64,000 nt of DNA from Chitinophagaceae bacterium (GTDB taxonomy: Bacteria; Bacteroidota; Bacteroidia; Chitinophagales; Chitinophagaceae): positions 44,351 to 108,350 of the forward strand of contig JAMLHK010000014.1 in the NCBI GenBank assembly GCA_023957155.1, given 5' to 3'. This document shows, piece by piece, positions 53,385 to 62,594 of the stretch (the stretch's first letter is position 1; every line of letters begins with the position of its first letter). The position numbers were made by a program, and so were the translations under genes. The notes under the pieces are model-generated. The model made no database searches. It was not told the origin of the DNA and worked only from the letters and a program-made list of their open reading frames with translations.

Positions 53385-55475
53385 ATGGTACGATCTTCCA
53401 GTTACAGACTTTTTTTTATGCTTTACCTGGCGCTTCTTATTTCAGTTTGCGCATCGGCAGGGGAGATACCCTGGCGGGTAACTGAAATAATACCCGGCGG
53501 CAGGATAGACGCGATAGCTTATGCGGGTAATAATGTTGTGATCTGCGGCACAAGAAATCCCAACCCGGGATGGATATTTTACAGCACGGATAACGGCTTC
53601 ACCTGGCAGAAAGGGCAACATCTTAATGCTACTGAACCGCTTACCGGAATTACCTGTATTGCCAGTGCAAAAGACGGGTTGTGTTTTGCCATTAATGAAA
53701 GCTCGGAATTATTCCGGTCAGACGATTACGGTAAAACATGGATAAGGCTACGTAAAATATCTTCCAACCCGCGCCTGCATAACCAAAAATATAGCCAGGC
53801 TTTGTCTTACGGGCTGTGCATTACTAAGCAGGGCACACTTTTAATCAGCGATACCAATGAAAATGGCGGCTATGTTTTTAGAAGTACGGATAATGGCGAA
53901 ACGTTTGCTGCTATCGGTCCCGTATCTTCCGCAGCGCTTTACCGGTTCGAGCCTGTGCGCAATGGGATCATTGTAAACGGTTGGTCCGGCTGTATATATA
54001 AGTCGGAAGATGACGGGCAAAGCTGGAAATTATGGAGCAGGATGGATACGACCACCGCACTTTATGCTACCGAATACATTCGTCCGGGCACTATTGTACA
54101 GGCCAGTGAAAAGGGTGATGTATATCAATCCCGTGATGACGGGACGAGTGGCAGTTCTGTTCTTCTTGGTAACCCCGGCAATGGTGCGGCCGCAGATGAT
54201 TTTGTATACCTGGGATATCGAACGCTTGTTTATACAACGTATACACGCGACAAAAAAGTTTTTATTTCCTACGATGAGGGGAAAAGCTGGATTGATGACG
54301 GACCGGTACCTACCGGGGCTAAAGGCGACTGGCTGGATCATGTGATCACGATAGAGCAGGAAGATTCCGTGATAGCGATAGGAGGCACCTGTAAAGGATT
54401 TATTGCAAGAGCCGCTTTTGCACGTGCTGATCTTTTTGCCAAAACTTCTGACCCGGGAAAAGATAAGATCCCTGCTGCGCTCAAAAGAGACCTGGAAAAA
54501 GGATTGTTGGGCGCTTTGTATGACGCTAAAGAACTGGATGAACCGGAAGATGTGCTGATTGACGGCAACTTTGCCTACGTGCCCTGCAGGGGAAGCAACA
54601 ACCTGGCTGTAATAGATATTTCCGATCCGCGTAAACCGGTGCTGGCTTCAAGCTTCAGGGATCCGGAGCTTATTGATGCGATGGGAGTGTCGAAGTACGG
54701 TAAATATGTATATGTCGCTTCATTCTCCAACCGTACCTGTATTGTTGTTGATGCCAGTGATCCGAAAAAATTAAAAAAGCTGTATTCTTTTGTAGTGGGA
54801 CCAGGCGGGGCGGGAGCGGGACAGTTAAGAAAAGTAGTTTACCATGACAGATATTTATACTTAACCCGTGATGATGAGAGCAGGCTTTATATTGCAGATG
54901 CACGTAACCCGGCACGACCGAAGGTGATCAGTAGTGTTACAACCGGAAATGACGGTGTGTTTGCCGTGTTAGTAAAAGGAAATTATGCTTATACCGGAGG
55001 TTGCTTCCCCGCTGATGGTCCCGCAGGCAGGTCTATACGGGTTGTCAATATTTCTGATAAAAAAAATCCAAAATTGGTTACAAGCCTCATTGATTCGGCA
55101 CGGTATGGTTGTATCTGCAATTTTCAGGCAAGGGGAGATAAATATCTGGTGAACGTTGGCTGGCTCTCCAATTCTCTTTCTGTATTGGATATTTCCAATC
55201 CTGCTTCCCCGGTTGAAGTTGGTTACCTGAAATCGGACCTGATCGGGAATCCCAACAGGGTGGCGGTTATGGGAAACAAAGCGTATACCATCAACTCTAC
55301 CTATAATAGTCTTGCCCGGATAGATATTTCATCTCCCGAAAAACCGGTCATAGATTATATCGTCCCTTCCTGGAAATTGAAAAAGGGATATGGTATTGCA
55401 GCGAGAGATGGCCTGGTGTATATGGCAGGCAGGGATTCGCGTTGTTTTGTAATTGTTGATCCTTCCATGTATTAA
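53385..55475 (+). CDS. Secreted double beta-propeller protein: Asp-box repeats plus LVIVD repeats
   Basis: 696 residues with a signal peptide (about 1-25). The N-terminal half carries six Asp-box (BNR) motifs such as STDNGFTWQ, SDDYGKTWI, STDNGETF, SEDDGQSWK and SYDEGKSWI. The C-terminal half carries six LVIVD-type repeats: AVIDISDPRKPV, VVDASDPKKLKK, IADARNPARPK, VVNISDKKNPK, VLDISNPASPV and RIDISSPEKPV. Each set can close a beta-propeller. No catalytic residues of sialidases are evident, so a surface binding protein is more likely than an enzyme. Confidence 0.8.
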   Translation: MVRSSSYRLFFMLYLALLISVCASAGEIPWRVTEIIPGGRIDAIAYAGNNVVICGTRNPNPGWIFYSTDNGFTWQKGQHLNATEPLTGITCIASAKDGLCFAINESSELFRSDDYGKTWIRLRKISSNPRLHNQKYSQALSYGLCITKQGTLLISDTNENGGYVFRSTDNGETFAAIGPVSSAALYRFEPVRNGIIVNGWSGCIYKSEDDGQSWKLWSRMDTTTALYATEYIRPGTIVQASEKGDVYQSRDDGTSGSSVLLGNPGNGAAADDFVYLGYRTLVYTTYTRDKKVFISYDEGKSWIDDGPVPTGAKGDWLDHVITIEQEDSVIAIGGTCKGFIARAAFARADLFAKTSDPGKDKIPAALKRDLEKGLLGALYDAKELDEPEDVLIDGNFAYVPCRGSNNLAVIDISDPRKPVLASSFRDPELIDAMGVSKYGKYVYVASFSNRTCIVVDASDPKKLKKLYSFVVGPGGAGAGQLRKVVYHDRYLYLTRDDESRLYIADARNPARPKVISSVTTGNDGVFAVLVKGNYAYTGGCFPADGPAGRSIRVVNISDKKNPKLVTSLIDSARYGCICNFQARGDKYLVNVGWLSNSLSVLDISNPASPVEVGYLKSDLIGNPNRVAVMGNKAYTINSTYNSLARIDISSPEKPVIDYIVPSWKLKKGYGIAARDGLVYMAGRDSRCFVIVDPSMY

Positions 55476-55537
55476 ATTTGAAACGCGACCCGCTGATCAA
55501 TGCCAGCCAGATACAAACGATCAAAGCGCTGTTATCT

Positions 55538-56152
55538 TCATAATAACAGGGAATCTTTTTCTAAAGCGTATCGGGAGGAATGAGAACGCGCCGGTTTAAC
55601 AGGTTCCGCTTTAGGATCATATACCATTGCCACATAAGGCAGGTGGGTTTGTTCCCTGTCCATGAGATCGTTGTAATTGACCCAGCTTTGACAGCCTGTT
55701 AAAAATAGCTCGTCATTCATCAGTTCCGCAAAGGATACCGCCTTGTATCCCAGTGATTCGTTCACGTGTATTACAGCAGGGCTTGTTGACAGGCTGAACA
55801 GCTTTGCTTCCGGAAAGCCAGCTCTGCAGTGATTGAATAAGGTGATCTTAATCTCTTTTGATATTCCGGTGCCGCGGTAACCGGGAGCAACGATCAATCC
55901 CGAATTGGCCACATATTTTTGATGCTGCCATACTTCGAGGTAGCAAAATCCTGCCCATGCGCCATTGTCCGCGTTGACAGCAATAGCGGCAATACCTTCA
56001 TCCATCTTTTTCATTACGTATTCCGGGGTACGATGAGCGATGCCCGTACCGCGCCTGGCAGATGAATAAGCCATTTCATTTGCAATTTCTGCAGCGTATG
56101 AATGATCTCCGGATGTTGCCATCCGCACAATACATTTTTGTTGATGTTCCAA
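55538..56152 (-). CDS. GNAT-family N-acetyltransferase
   Basis: 204 residues. The GNAT acetyl-CoA site is seen as SGLIVAPGYRGTGISKEIK (about 93-111, V-x-P-x-x-R-G-x-G pattern), preceded by WAGFCYLEVW and followed by the beta-6 region LFSLSTSPAVIHVNESLGY. Substrate unknown. The tail (RSHSSRYALEKDSLLL) resembles that of acetyltransferases near arginine synthesis genes but none is adjacent. Monocistronic. Confidence 0.82.
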   Translation of the reverse strand: MEHQQKCIVRMATSGDHSYAAEIANEMAYSSARRGTGIAHRTPEYVMKKMDEGIAAIAVNADNGAWAGFCYLEVWQHQKYVANSGLIVAPGYRGTGISKEIKITLFNHCRAGFPEAKLFSLSTSPAVIHVNESLGYKAVSFAELMNDELFLTGCQSWVNYNDLMDREQTHLPYVAMVYDPKAEPVKPARSHSSRYALEKDSLLL

Positions 56153-56464
56153 AGCCTGGAGAATAAAAAGTAAAAAAGTGTTTTAATAATGAGGGGGCGT
56201 AAAGATATACGTAACAGGCGTATATCAGCATTGCGGTCGTCGGGGGAAATGCCGGGTGGGGATAACCTTCAAAAGCGTGCCTTCGTTTATAAGAATAGCG
56301 TGCTTTACAATATTATACAAATGGGTTAAAAAATATTCCAATTTCAGTTCCGTGTTAATATGAACAGATCTTTTGTGCAAATAGCATTACAAAGTTACAG
56401 GGATTTACAGAATAAGTGTGCAGTATTTATATATTCTTTTAAGCTGCCGTCCACGGGTTACCGG
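56153..56464. other. Intergenic region, 312 bp
   Basis: Between the start of the GNAT gene and the end of the beta-helix gene (both minus strand). I see no ORF with family features, no TAnnTTTG element in the right place for the GNAT gene, no hairpin of note and no heptamer array. A short plus-strand ORF beginning at 56360 runs into the beta-helix gene antisense and is not a gene. Confidence 0.5.
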
Positions 56465-58816
56465 CTATTTCGTCTTCAGTTCAATGTTCAGCAGTTGCTG
56501 GTTACGGATCACGGTAAGGGGCATATGTCCGGTCCAGTTCAATGCCTGGTAGGTATCTATCAGTTGTTTTACATCCTTTACAGGTTTTCCGCCGGCAGAC
56601 CGGATCACATCTTTGCTTTGCAGCCCCGACCGGGCGAGCAGGCTGTTGTTTTCTATGGATAATATAATAACACCTGTTTCATCAGGCAGCCCGTACGCCG
56701 AACGATCGCCCAAACCATCTACGGACTTTATCATTCCTCCTAAAAAGCTGACAGCAACCGATTTGTCCGCCAGCCCCGCATCGGTGATCAATACCGGTAT
56801 TTGAGGTTGCCGGGCGATATTTTTGAGGGAAGGCTTCTGTACCCCGAACTCGTTCATCGGGAAGTTTTTAAAGCCCAATGTAAGTGCGGGCGAGTTGGAC
56901 GCTACAGTATAGTCTCCATTCGCAGGGTTTACAAACAGAGGATCCCCCGCAATGCTGTTCGGATCTGTTCCTCTTGATTGTGCATCGTGCAAAGCAGTCG
57001 TATCCGGAAATAAATTATTGTTGATCCTGCTTCCCCAGTCGTTTACCTGTATCGGTGCGTATTTTTTCATTACAATATTCCGCTCAAAAATATCACCGCT
57101 GTTCCTGAACCATACGTGCGGATGAAAAGAATTGTTGATCATGATGTTGTTTTCTACAATACGGTAAAATCCCTCGCGCAATTTTATGCCTCCGTTAAGA
57201 CACAAATTGTTGTAAATATGGTAGTTGGAAGAACCATCGTCCAGGTCTATGTCCCAGCCATGATCGCAACGGAAACGGTTGTTGCGTATAATGGTTTGTT
57301 TTTGCGCGTCCAGCAGGATCAGCTCAGGATGTGCTGCCGTAAGACTGTCCATATATTTCCTGCCGGGCGCCCAAAACCGGTCGCGTCCCCAGGAATTAAA
57401 TGAGCCATGATCTCCCGTTTCTCTCACCGTATTAAAAACGTCATTGAACTCGATAATATGGCCGCCGAATGCGCCATCGCCAATGTTAATTCCTGCGCGG
57501 GAGGTTTGATAAATGCTGTTGTGACTAACTGTAATTTCAGACGCTACCTGTATCTGTACACCTGTGGCTTGTTTTTCAATGTCGCCAAGATCATGCAAAA
57601 GATTATCGGATACGATGCAGTTTTGCGGAAAGTTATGGGTGAGCGGTCCGGGCGTTTTATCCAACCGGGGGTAAGGGACGAAATTTTCGTAGCCGAACGA
57701 TGGAGAACGTACCGCCTTTGTATCGCCGATAAAGCAAACCGCGTTCGCCCCGGTATTGTAAATGTGACAGCCGGTGATGGTATCGTATTTATTATAGTTG
57801 CTTACCATAATGGCGTTTCCGCCAATGCCTTCAAATATACAATCGGCTATCTTACAATTTTCAGTTCCGTCCAGTAAAATAGTGCCACCCCGGTAAATAG
57901 TCCAGTCGCTGCGCAGCAACGGCTCTTGGGTATTCATGAAGCTTCTTTCATTATGCGCGAAGCGTATGCCTGTGATCTGTATATGTTTGAGCGGTAAGGC
58001 TTCGGTTCCCTTTAATTCAATGGTATTCTTCAGTTGGGCTACTTCAATGGTTGCTTTGGTTATATCAATCTCCTGTGGGGGATAATAATAAAGAACGTTT
58101 TTGCTTTTGTCCAGCCACCATTCTCCGGGGGAGTCCAGCTCTTCAAAAATGTTTTCAACAAAGCGGTATTTTTCATGCATTTTGTTAGGACGGTTGTTCT
58201 GCCAGCCTCCTTCCATTTGCAGGTTACCTTTACTATCGGTTCCAGTTATGCGATAATGGAAGCCGCCCCACTCATAGGCATGCAGCGCGTGAACATACCC
58301 TCCTGCCGGGTCTTTCCACTTTTTTACTCTTTCAGGCGCAATAGCGTCCGGGGCGGTGCCATGAAATATCCTGGCTGTGGAATCGTAGTTGGGATATCGT
58401 GCCAGGGGTTGCAGCGCATTGTTGACATACATTCTTTCAAAAGATATACCGGCAGGAACATCGGCCCTGTATATCCCGTTCTTCCAGGGTTTCCACCGTA
58501 GTTGCAGCCGTTTGCCGGCGCTGATGGTTACCGCTTCGTTGTTGTATGCGGTTATTTGTAAAGAGGCAGGCTGGAAACGGGAGGCATTGATAGTAATGGT
58601 TTTATCAGTATAATAAATGCCTTTCCGCAACGCGATGGTTACCTCTTTCGACTTTATTTGCGATGCTGCTTCCAGCGCGTGGTGCAGGGTTTTAAAAGGC
58701 TTGTTGACCGAACCGTTATTCCTGTCATTGCCATTGGGAGATACGAAAAAGCTGACCTGTGCAGTGAGTGGAAAGGATAGAAACACCAGTGAGAAACACA
58801 GCAAATATTTTCTCAT
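56465..58816 (-). CDS. Secreted right-handed beta-helix protein with C-terminal PDZ domain
   Basis: 783 residues; signal peptide ends FPLTAQ. After a sandwich-like start (FFVSPNGNDRNNGSVNKPFKTL, as in pectate-lyase-like proteins), residues about 250-620 form a parallel beta-helix with repeated I-x-x-N-x-F patterns (IVSDNLLHDLG, ITVSHNSIYQTSRAGINIGD, IIRNNRFRCDHGWDIDLDDG). The motif DHGSFNSWGRDRFW suggests a carbohydrate-active site. The last 90 residues are PDZ-like (NNSLLARSGLQSKDVIRSAG, GKPVKDVKQLIDTY). Probably a glycan-active enzyme; family not determined. Confidence 0.8.
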   Translation of the reverse strand: MRKYLLCFSLVFLSFPLTAQVSFFVSPNGNDRNNGSVNKPFKTLHHALEAASQIKSKEVTIALRKGIYYTDKTITINASRFQPASLQITAYNNEAVTISAGKRLQLRWKPWKNGIYRADVPAGISFERMYVNNALQPLARYPNYDSTARIFHGTAPDAIAPERVKKWKDPAGGYVHALHAYEWGGFHYRITGTDSKGNLQMEGGWQNNRPNKMHEKYRFVENIFEELDSPGEWWLDKSKNVLYYYPPQEIDITKATIEVAQLKNTIELKGTEALPLKHIQITGIRFAHNERSFMNTQEPLLRSDWTIYRGGTILLDGTENCKIADCIFEGIGGNAIMVSNYNKYDTITGCHIYNTGANAVCFIGDTKAVRSPSFGYENFVPYPRLDKTPGPLTHNFPQNCIVSDNLLHDLGDIEKQATGVQIQVASEITVSHNSIYQTSRAGINIGDGAFGGHIIEFNDVFNTVRETGDHGSFNSWGRDRFWAPGRKYMDSLTAAHPELILLDAQKQTIIRNNRFRCDHGWDIDLDDGSSNYHIYNNLCLNGGIKLREGFYRIVENNIMINNSFHPHVWFRNSGDIFERNIVMKKYAPIQVNDWGSRINNNLFPDTTALHDAQSRGTDPNSIAGDPLFVNPANGDYTVASNSPALTLGFKNFPMNEFGVQKPSLKNIARQPQIPVLITDAGLADKSVAVSFLGGMIKSVDGLGDRSAYGLPDETGVIILSIENNSLLARSGLQSKDVIRSAGGKPVKDVKQLIDTYQALNWTGHMPLTVIRNQQLLNIELKTK

Positions 58817-58978
58817 ATTCCGGGGATATTATAAAGGTGTACAAATGATATCTGTCATGTAGACTGGACCCGGTGATTTACAGTTATATTCAGGCTAACA
58901 GTATATAAAATTCCCGTTCAAAATATAGGGGATGTTTCATTTCGTGGATAATGTAATGCGCATTCATGCGCTTAATTG

Positions 58979-59785
58979 TTACTGACTTTTTTTATTGATG
59001 ATATCAAACAGCAGCTCCGGTTCATCGGTGGTAATATAATCGAATTTGTTGTTGATAAACCACTGCATGTCGTCCCTGTTGTTTACCGTCCAGACGTTGA
59101 GGTTTACTCCGCGTTGTTTTGCTTCCTGGATCCAGCTTTCATTCTTTTTGAAAACAGAATAGTGGTAATCTGCGCCCCATATTTTATCTGCTGATAGTTG
59201 GCCGGGAGATATCTCTCCCCTGAGGTAAGCGATTTTTGCATCAGGCTGTAATTCGAGCACTTTTTTTACTATATCATAATCAAAGCTGATATACATCATC
59301 CAGGGCTCGGCTTTTAACTGCTTCACCAGGGCAATTACTTTTTCTGCAAGGTATTGTCCCCGTTCTTTGCTGATGGTTGAAGGTTTGAGTTCCAGTACCA
59401 ACATGGTTTTTGTTTGTTGCATACCTGCCCTGAGGTATTGGTGCACGGTAGGGATTGTTTCCCCGTTGGATAATTTTGTTGCAGATAGCTCGGCATAGGT
59501 GCTTTTTTCAATAGTAAGACCGGCATAATGCGGGTCGTGGTTGACCACCAGGCTGTCGTCTGCCGTAAGATGGACGTCAAATTCTGACCCGGTGCAGCCT
59601 ATTCTTACTGCTTCTTTTAGCGAGGCAATAGAATTCTGGGGAAGCCCCTGCTTTTTCCAGGCGCCGCGATGGGCTACAACAATATTGGGAGCGAATGACA
59701 GTGAAGCAGCTGCTTTTTTGGTATGCATACACCCGTTTGATGCGAACAGGAAAAATATAACAGGAAGTAAGAATATCTTTTTCAT
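58979..59785 (-). CDS. Glycerophosphodiester phosphodiesterase lipoprotein
   Basis: 268 residues; hydrolyses glycerophosphodiesters to glycerol-3-phosphate and an alcohol. The N-terminus has a signal and lipobox (FASNGC), so it is probably lipid-anchored. GDPD TIM-barrel motifs: VVAHRGAWKKQGLPQNS (catalytic His, Arg), GSEFDVHLTADDSLVVNHDP (metal Glu and Asp, second catalytic His), and LVLELKPS. The C-terminal VNVWTVNNRDDMQWFINN is also typical. Remains of a toxin-like frame run into its upstream region. Confidence 0.9.
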   Translation of the reverse strand: MKKIFLLPVIFFLFASNGCMHTKKAAASLSFAPNIVVAHRGAWKKQGLPQNSIASLKEAVRIGCTGSEFDVHLTADDSLVVNHDPHYAGLTIEKSTYAELSATKLSNGETIPTVHQYLRAGMQQTKTMLVLELKPSTISKERGQYLAEKVIALVKQLKAEPWMMYISFDYDIVKKVLELQPDAKIAYLRGEISPGQLSADKIWGADYHYSVFKKNESWIQEAKQRGVNLNVWTVNNRDDMQWFINNKFDYITTDEPELLFDIINKKSQ

Positions 59786-59792
59786 TTTGTGA

Positions 59793-59855
59793 TTGCTTTA
59801 TTATAATGTCCAGTGCGTCTATACGGTCAAAATGCTTTTTATTCAAAAGTGTCAA
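59793..59855 (-). pseudogene. Possible 3' remnant of a PIN-domain toxin
   Basis: Seven bases after the antitoxin-like stop, the minus strand reads LNKKHFDRIDALDIIIKQ, which resembles the C-terminal end of PIN-domain (VapC-type) toxins (NxKHFxRIxxLxI). The other ~100 residues expected of a PIN toxin are absent. The match is short and from memory. Confidence 0.4.
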
Positions 59856-59861
59856 CCAAAA

Positions 59862-60089
59862 CTATTTTGTCCGCCATTGATTGATAGCTTTTCTGGTTTT
59901 AGCAACTTCGTCAAGTTGTTTTTTAGAAAAAGTAGGGGCGTTCAGGAGAAAACATTCAAGTTCACTAACAGATCTGTCAGTAGCATGTTGTTTATCAACC
60001 TCCTGTTTAAGTTTAGCCCACTGGTTACCGGGCAGTTTCTTAGCCAACTGTACCAACTGATCAAATCCTATGTCTACCTGTAATTGCAT
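59862..60089 (-). CDS. Small antitoxin-like protein
   Basis: 75-residue helical protein starting MQLQVDIGFDQLVQLAKKLP with NQWAKLKQEVDKQ and ending TFSKKQLDEVAKTRKAINQW. It resembles small antitoxin-like proteins that precede PIN-domain toxins in Bacteroidota and Cyanobacteria. No intact toxin follows; a short toxin-like remnant starts 7 bp after the stop. It would be an orphan if so. Confidence 0.6.
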   Translation of the reverse strand: MQLQVDIGFDQLVQLAKKLPGNQWAKLKQEVDKQHATDRSVSELECFLLNAPTFSKKQLDEVAKTRKAINQWRTK

Positions 60090-60187
60090 ATCAGAGTAAA
60101 ATTAGGAAAATTTATTAAAAGGTAAGTAGACTGAAAGGCAATTGATCCGAAAGGGTTTGTATTTCCACTTTTTAAATTTATCCTGCT

Positions 60188-60257
60188 GTGGTCTGACCTT
60201 CCTTGCGTCAGGTGCCGACCCCATCTTACTCACATTTTTACATTTCCCCATTTTCAA
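60188..60257. repeat. Composite heptamer array upstream of thyA
   Basis: Ten units in phase: GTGGTCT, GACCTTC, CTTGCGT, CAGGTGC, CGACCCC, ATCTTAC, TCACATT, TTTACAT, TTCCCCA, TTTTCAA. The succession parallels the units at 49788-49843 (GCGGTCT, GACGCTC, CTTCGTC, GCGTACC, GACCGCT, CCATTTT, CACATTT), so the two loci share a composite order and not just a period. Confidence 0.82.
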
Positions 60258-60270
60258 ATAACTTGCACCC

Positions 60271-61083
60271 ATGCAACAATACCTGCAGTTACTTCAGCAT
60301 ATTATGGATACCGGCGTGCAAAAGCACGACCGTACGGGTACAGGCACCATCAGTTGTTTCGGTTACCAGGCCCGGTTTGATCTGAGGAAAGGATTTCCGC
60401 TGGTGACCACTAAAAAGCTGCACCTTAAAAGTATTATATACGAGCTGCTCTGGTTTTTAAAGGGGGACACCAATATTAAGTATCTTACAGAGCATAATGT
60501 AAGCATCTGGAATGAGTGGGCCGACAGCAACGGCGAATTAGGACCGGTATATGGCAAGCAATGGCGCAGTTGGGAAGGAGCTAACGGGGAAACCATTGAC
60601 CAGATCACGGAAGTGATTGAGCAGATCAGGAAAAATCCGGACAGCCGCCGGCTTATTGTGAGCGCCTGGAATGTAGCTGATCTTCCCAGGATGGCGCTGA
60701 TGCCCTGTCATAATATGTTCCAGTTTTATGTGGCGGAGCCGAAAGACGGGGGAAAACCTGCTCTTTCCTGTCAGTTGTATCAGCGGTCTGCCGATGTATT
60801 TTTGGGCGTTCCCTTTAATATCGCTTCCTATGCGCTGCTTACACTCATGATTGCGCAGGTTTGTGATCTCGATGCGGGAGAATTTATCCATACATTCGGC
60901 GATGTGCATTTGTACAATAACCATATTGAGCAGGCAAAGCTGCAATTATCACGTACTCCTTATCCTTTGCCCAAAATGAAGCTGAACCCGGATATCAGGA
61001 ATATTTTTGACTTTACATACGAAGATTTTATACTCGAAAATTACCAGCACCATCCGGCCATAAAGGCGCCGGTAGCGGTGTAG
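60271..61083 (+). CDS. thyA: Thymidylate synthase
   Basis: Methylates dUMP to dTMP with methylene-THF, producing DHF. The 270-residue protein starts [20 protein letters not shown] and contains the dUMP/folate motifs [38 protein letters not shown], the catalytic Cys in [31 protein letters not shown] and [10 protein letters not shown]. It sits 131 bp before folA, whose product regenerates THF from the DHF made here. The start follows a heptamer array directly. Confidence 0.97.
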   Translation: MQQYLQLLQHIMDTGVQKHDRTGTGTISCFGYQARFDLRKGFPLVTTKKLHLKSIIYELLWFLKGDTNIKYLTEHNVSIWNEWADSNGELGPVYGKQWRSWEGANGETIDQITEVIEQIRKNPDSRRLIVSAWNVADLPRMALMPCHNMFQFYVAEPKDGGKPALSCQLYQRSADVFLGVPFNIASYALLTLMIAQVCDLDAGEFIHTFGDVHLYNNHIEQAKLQLSRTPYPLPKMKLNPDIRNIFDFTYEDFILENYQHHPAIKAPVAV

Positions 61084-61084
61084 C

Positions 61085-61168
61085 GTTGGGAAGTTTGTAG
61101 TTTATAGTTGGGAAGTTGCAGGTTTCAGGATGCGGGGCATCTGTTCATGGCTAATGGTTCACAGCTCT
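61085..61168. repeat. Heptamer array AGTTTGT/TTCATGG between thyA and folA
   Basis: Units in phase from 61085: GTTGGGA, AGTTTGT, AGTTTAT, AGTTGGG, AAGTTGC, AGGTTTC, AGGATGC, GGGGCAT, CTGTTCA, TGGCTAA, TGGTTCA, CAGCTCT. It starts 2 bp after the thyA stop. Confidence 0.85.
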
Positions 61169-61214
61169 TTTCGGATGTTGTAGTTTACTTTATTTTTTTA
61201 TTGAATTTACAGTT

Positions 61215-61721
61215 ATGACCATATCACTTATCGTGGCTGCCTCGGAAAATAATGCGATCGGCAACAATAACCGGTTGCTATGGCATTTACCCAATGATAT
61301 GAAGTTCTTTAAGAACACTACCTGGGGGCTACCGGTGATCATGGGAAGCAAAACTTTCCTGTCTTTGTCAGCTGAGCCTTTACCGGGGAGATATAATATT
61401 GTTATTACCCGCCGGCCCGATCATGGAATAACGCATAAGGATGTGTGGGTGGTAAGCTCGGTAGAAGAGGCGCTGGCAAAAGTGGCAGAAACAGATTGCG
61501 GGGAGGCGTTTATAGCGGGAGGCGGACAGATATACCGGCTTTTTCTGCCGCTTGCACATAAAATTTATATGACGCGGGTGCATACTGTATTGGAGGGGGA
61601 TACCTTTTTTCCTGCGATAGATGAAGAACAGTGGGAGCAGGTCTATAACCTGGATTTCCCTGCTGATGACCGTCATGCTTATACCTATTCGTTTCAAACC
61701 TGGGTTAGGAAATCATTATAA
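61215..61721 (+). CDS. folA: Dihydrofolate reductase
   Basis: Reduces dihydrofolate to tetrahydrofolate with NADPH, 168 residues. Motifs: SLIVAASENNAIGNNNRLLWHLPNDMKFFK split across the substrate site (Asp27-type residue in PNDMK), MGSKTFLS and PGRYNIVITRR for cofactor, and IAGGGQIYRLFLPLA. Length is typical of chromosomal DHFR. It follows thyA, a common functional pairing. Confidence 0.95.
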   Translation: MTISLIVAASENNAIGNNNRLLWHLPNDMKFFKNTTWGLPVIMGSKTFLSLSAEPLPGRYNIVITRRPDHGITHKDVWVVSSVEEALAKVAETDCGEAFIAGGGQIYRLFLPLAHKIYMTRVHTVLEGDTFFPAIDEEQWEQVYNLDFPADDRHAYTYSFQTWVRKSL

Positions 61722-61754
61722 TTTTTTTGAACAGCACCTATAGCTTTTGCAGGG

Positions 61755-62552
61755 ATGTATAACAAATTTCAGCTTGCTTTTAAATATCTCCGGTACTATC
61801 TCACCGCATCCAACGGCAGCGGGCATGGTGTGCACTCTCCCTTTGTGTTTGATTTTATTACAAGTGTCTTGAACGACAAGCGTTTTTTTTATGCGTATGA
61901 CCGGATAGAACGGTTGAGGAGACAGGCGCTGGCTGATAACAGGGAGGTTGAAGTACAGGATTACGGTGCAGGTTCTGCAGGTATCAGTAGCCGTAACAGG
62001 AAGGTTAGGGAGATTGCCCGCCGGTCCCTTAAATCACCTAAATATGCCCGGCTGCTTTTCCGCATGGTAAATCATTATCAGCCGGGGAATATTATAGAGC
62101 TGGGTACAGCGTTGGGCGTTACCACGTCCTATCTTGCGTCTGCAAATACATCTGCTGCGGTATATACGCTCGAAGGTGCTCCGGCAATAGCCGGCATCGC
62201 AAAGCGGCATTTTGCACAGCTTGGTCTTTCCAATATCCGTTTAACGGAAGGCAAATTTGACGATACCCTGCTGCCTTTGTTGTCTGGTATTCAAAAAGCA
62301 GATTTTGCTTTTATTGATGGTAATCATCGCCGGGAGCCTACTTTACGCTATTTCAGCTGGCTTTTACCTTATATTCATCCCGGTTCTGTTATGGTGTTTG
62401 ATGATATCCACTGGAGTGCAGAGATGGAAGAAGCCTGGCAGCTTATCCATACTAATCCCCGGGTTACCTGCAGTATTGATCTTTTTTTTGTCGGGATTGT
62501 TTTTTTTACCCCCGACATAAAGGTGAAGCAGCATTTTAAGATCCGGTATTAA
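61755..62552 (+). CDS. Class I SAM-dependent methyltransferase
   Basis: 265 residues. The SAM motif is IIELGTALGVTTSYLA (about 115-130), then YTLEGAP (acidic end of strand 2) and DFAFIDGNHRREPTLRYF, like O-methyltransferases of the catechol-type group. The N-terminal GHGVHSPFVFDFITSVLND is conserved in Bacteroidota homologues as I recall. Substrate unknown. It lies between folA and the transhydrogenase genes. Confidence 0.82.
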   Translation: MYNKFQLAFKYLRYYLTASNGSGHGVHSPFVFDFITSVLNDKRFFYAYDRIERLRRQALADNREVEVQDYGAGSAGISSRNRKVREIARRSLKSPKYARLLFRMVNHYQPGNIIELGTALGVTTSYLASANTSAAVYTLEGAPAIAGIAKRHFAQLGLSNIRLTEGKFDDTLLPLLSGIQKADFAFIDGNHRREPTLRYFSWLLPYIHPGSVMVFDDIHWSAEMEEAWQLIHTNPRVTCSIDLFFVGIVFFTPDIKVKQHFKIRY

Positions 62553-62594
62553 GATAAGCTGTTTTATTTGCCTGATTTTTTTTATATTCATTTC

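Noticed and set aside
57116-58501. Plus-strand ORFs of 95-156 codons opposite the beta-helix gene
   Set aside because: They are antisense shadows with no family features or promoter.
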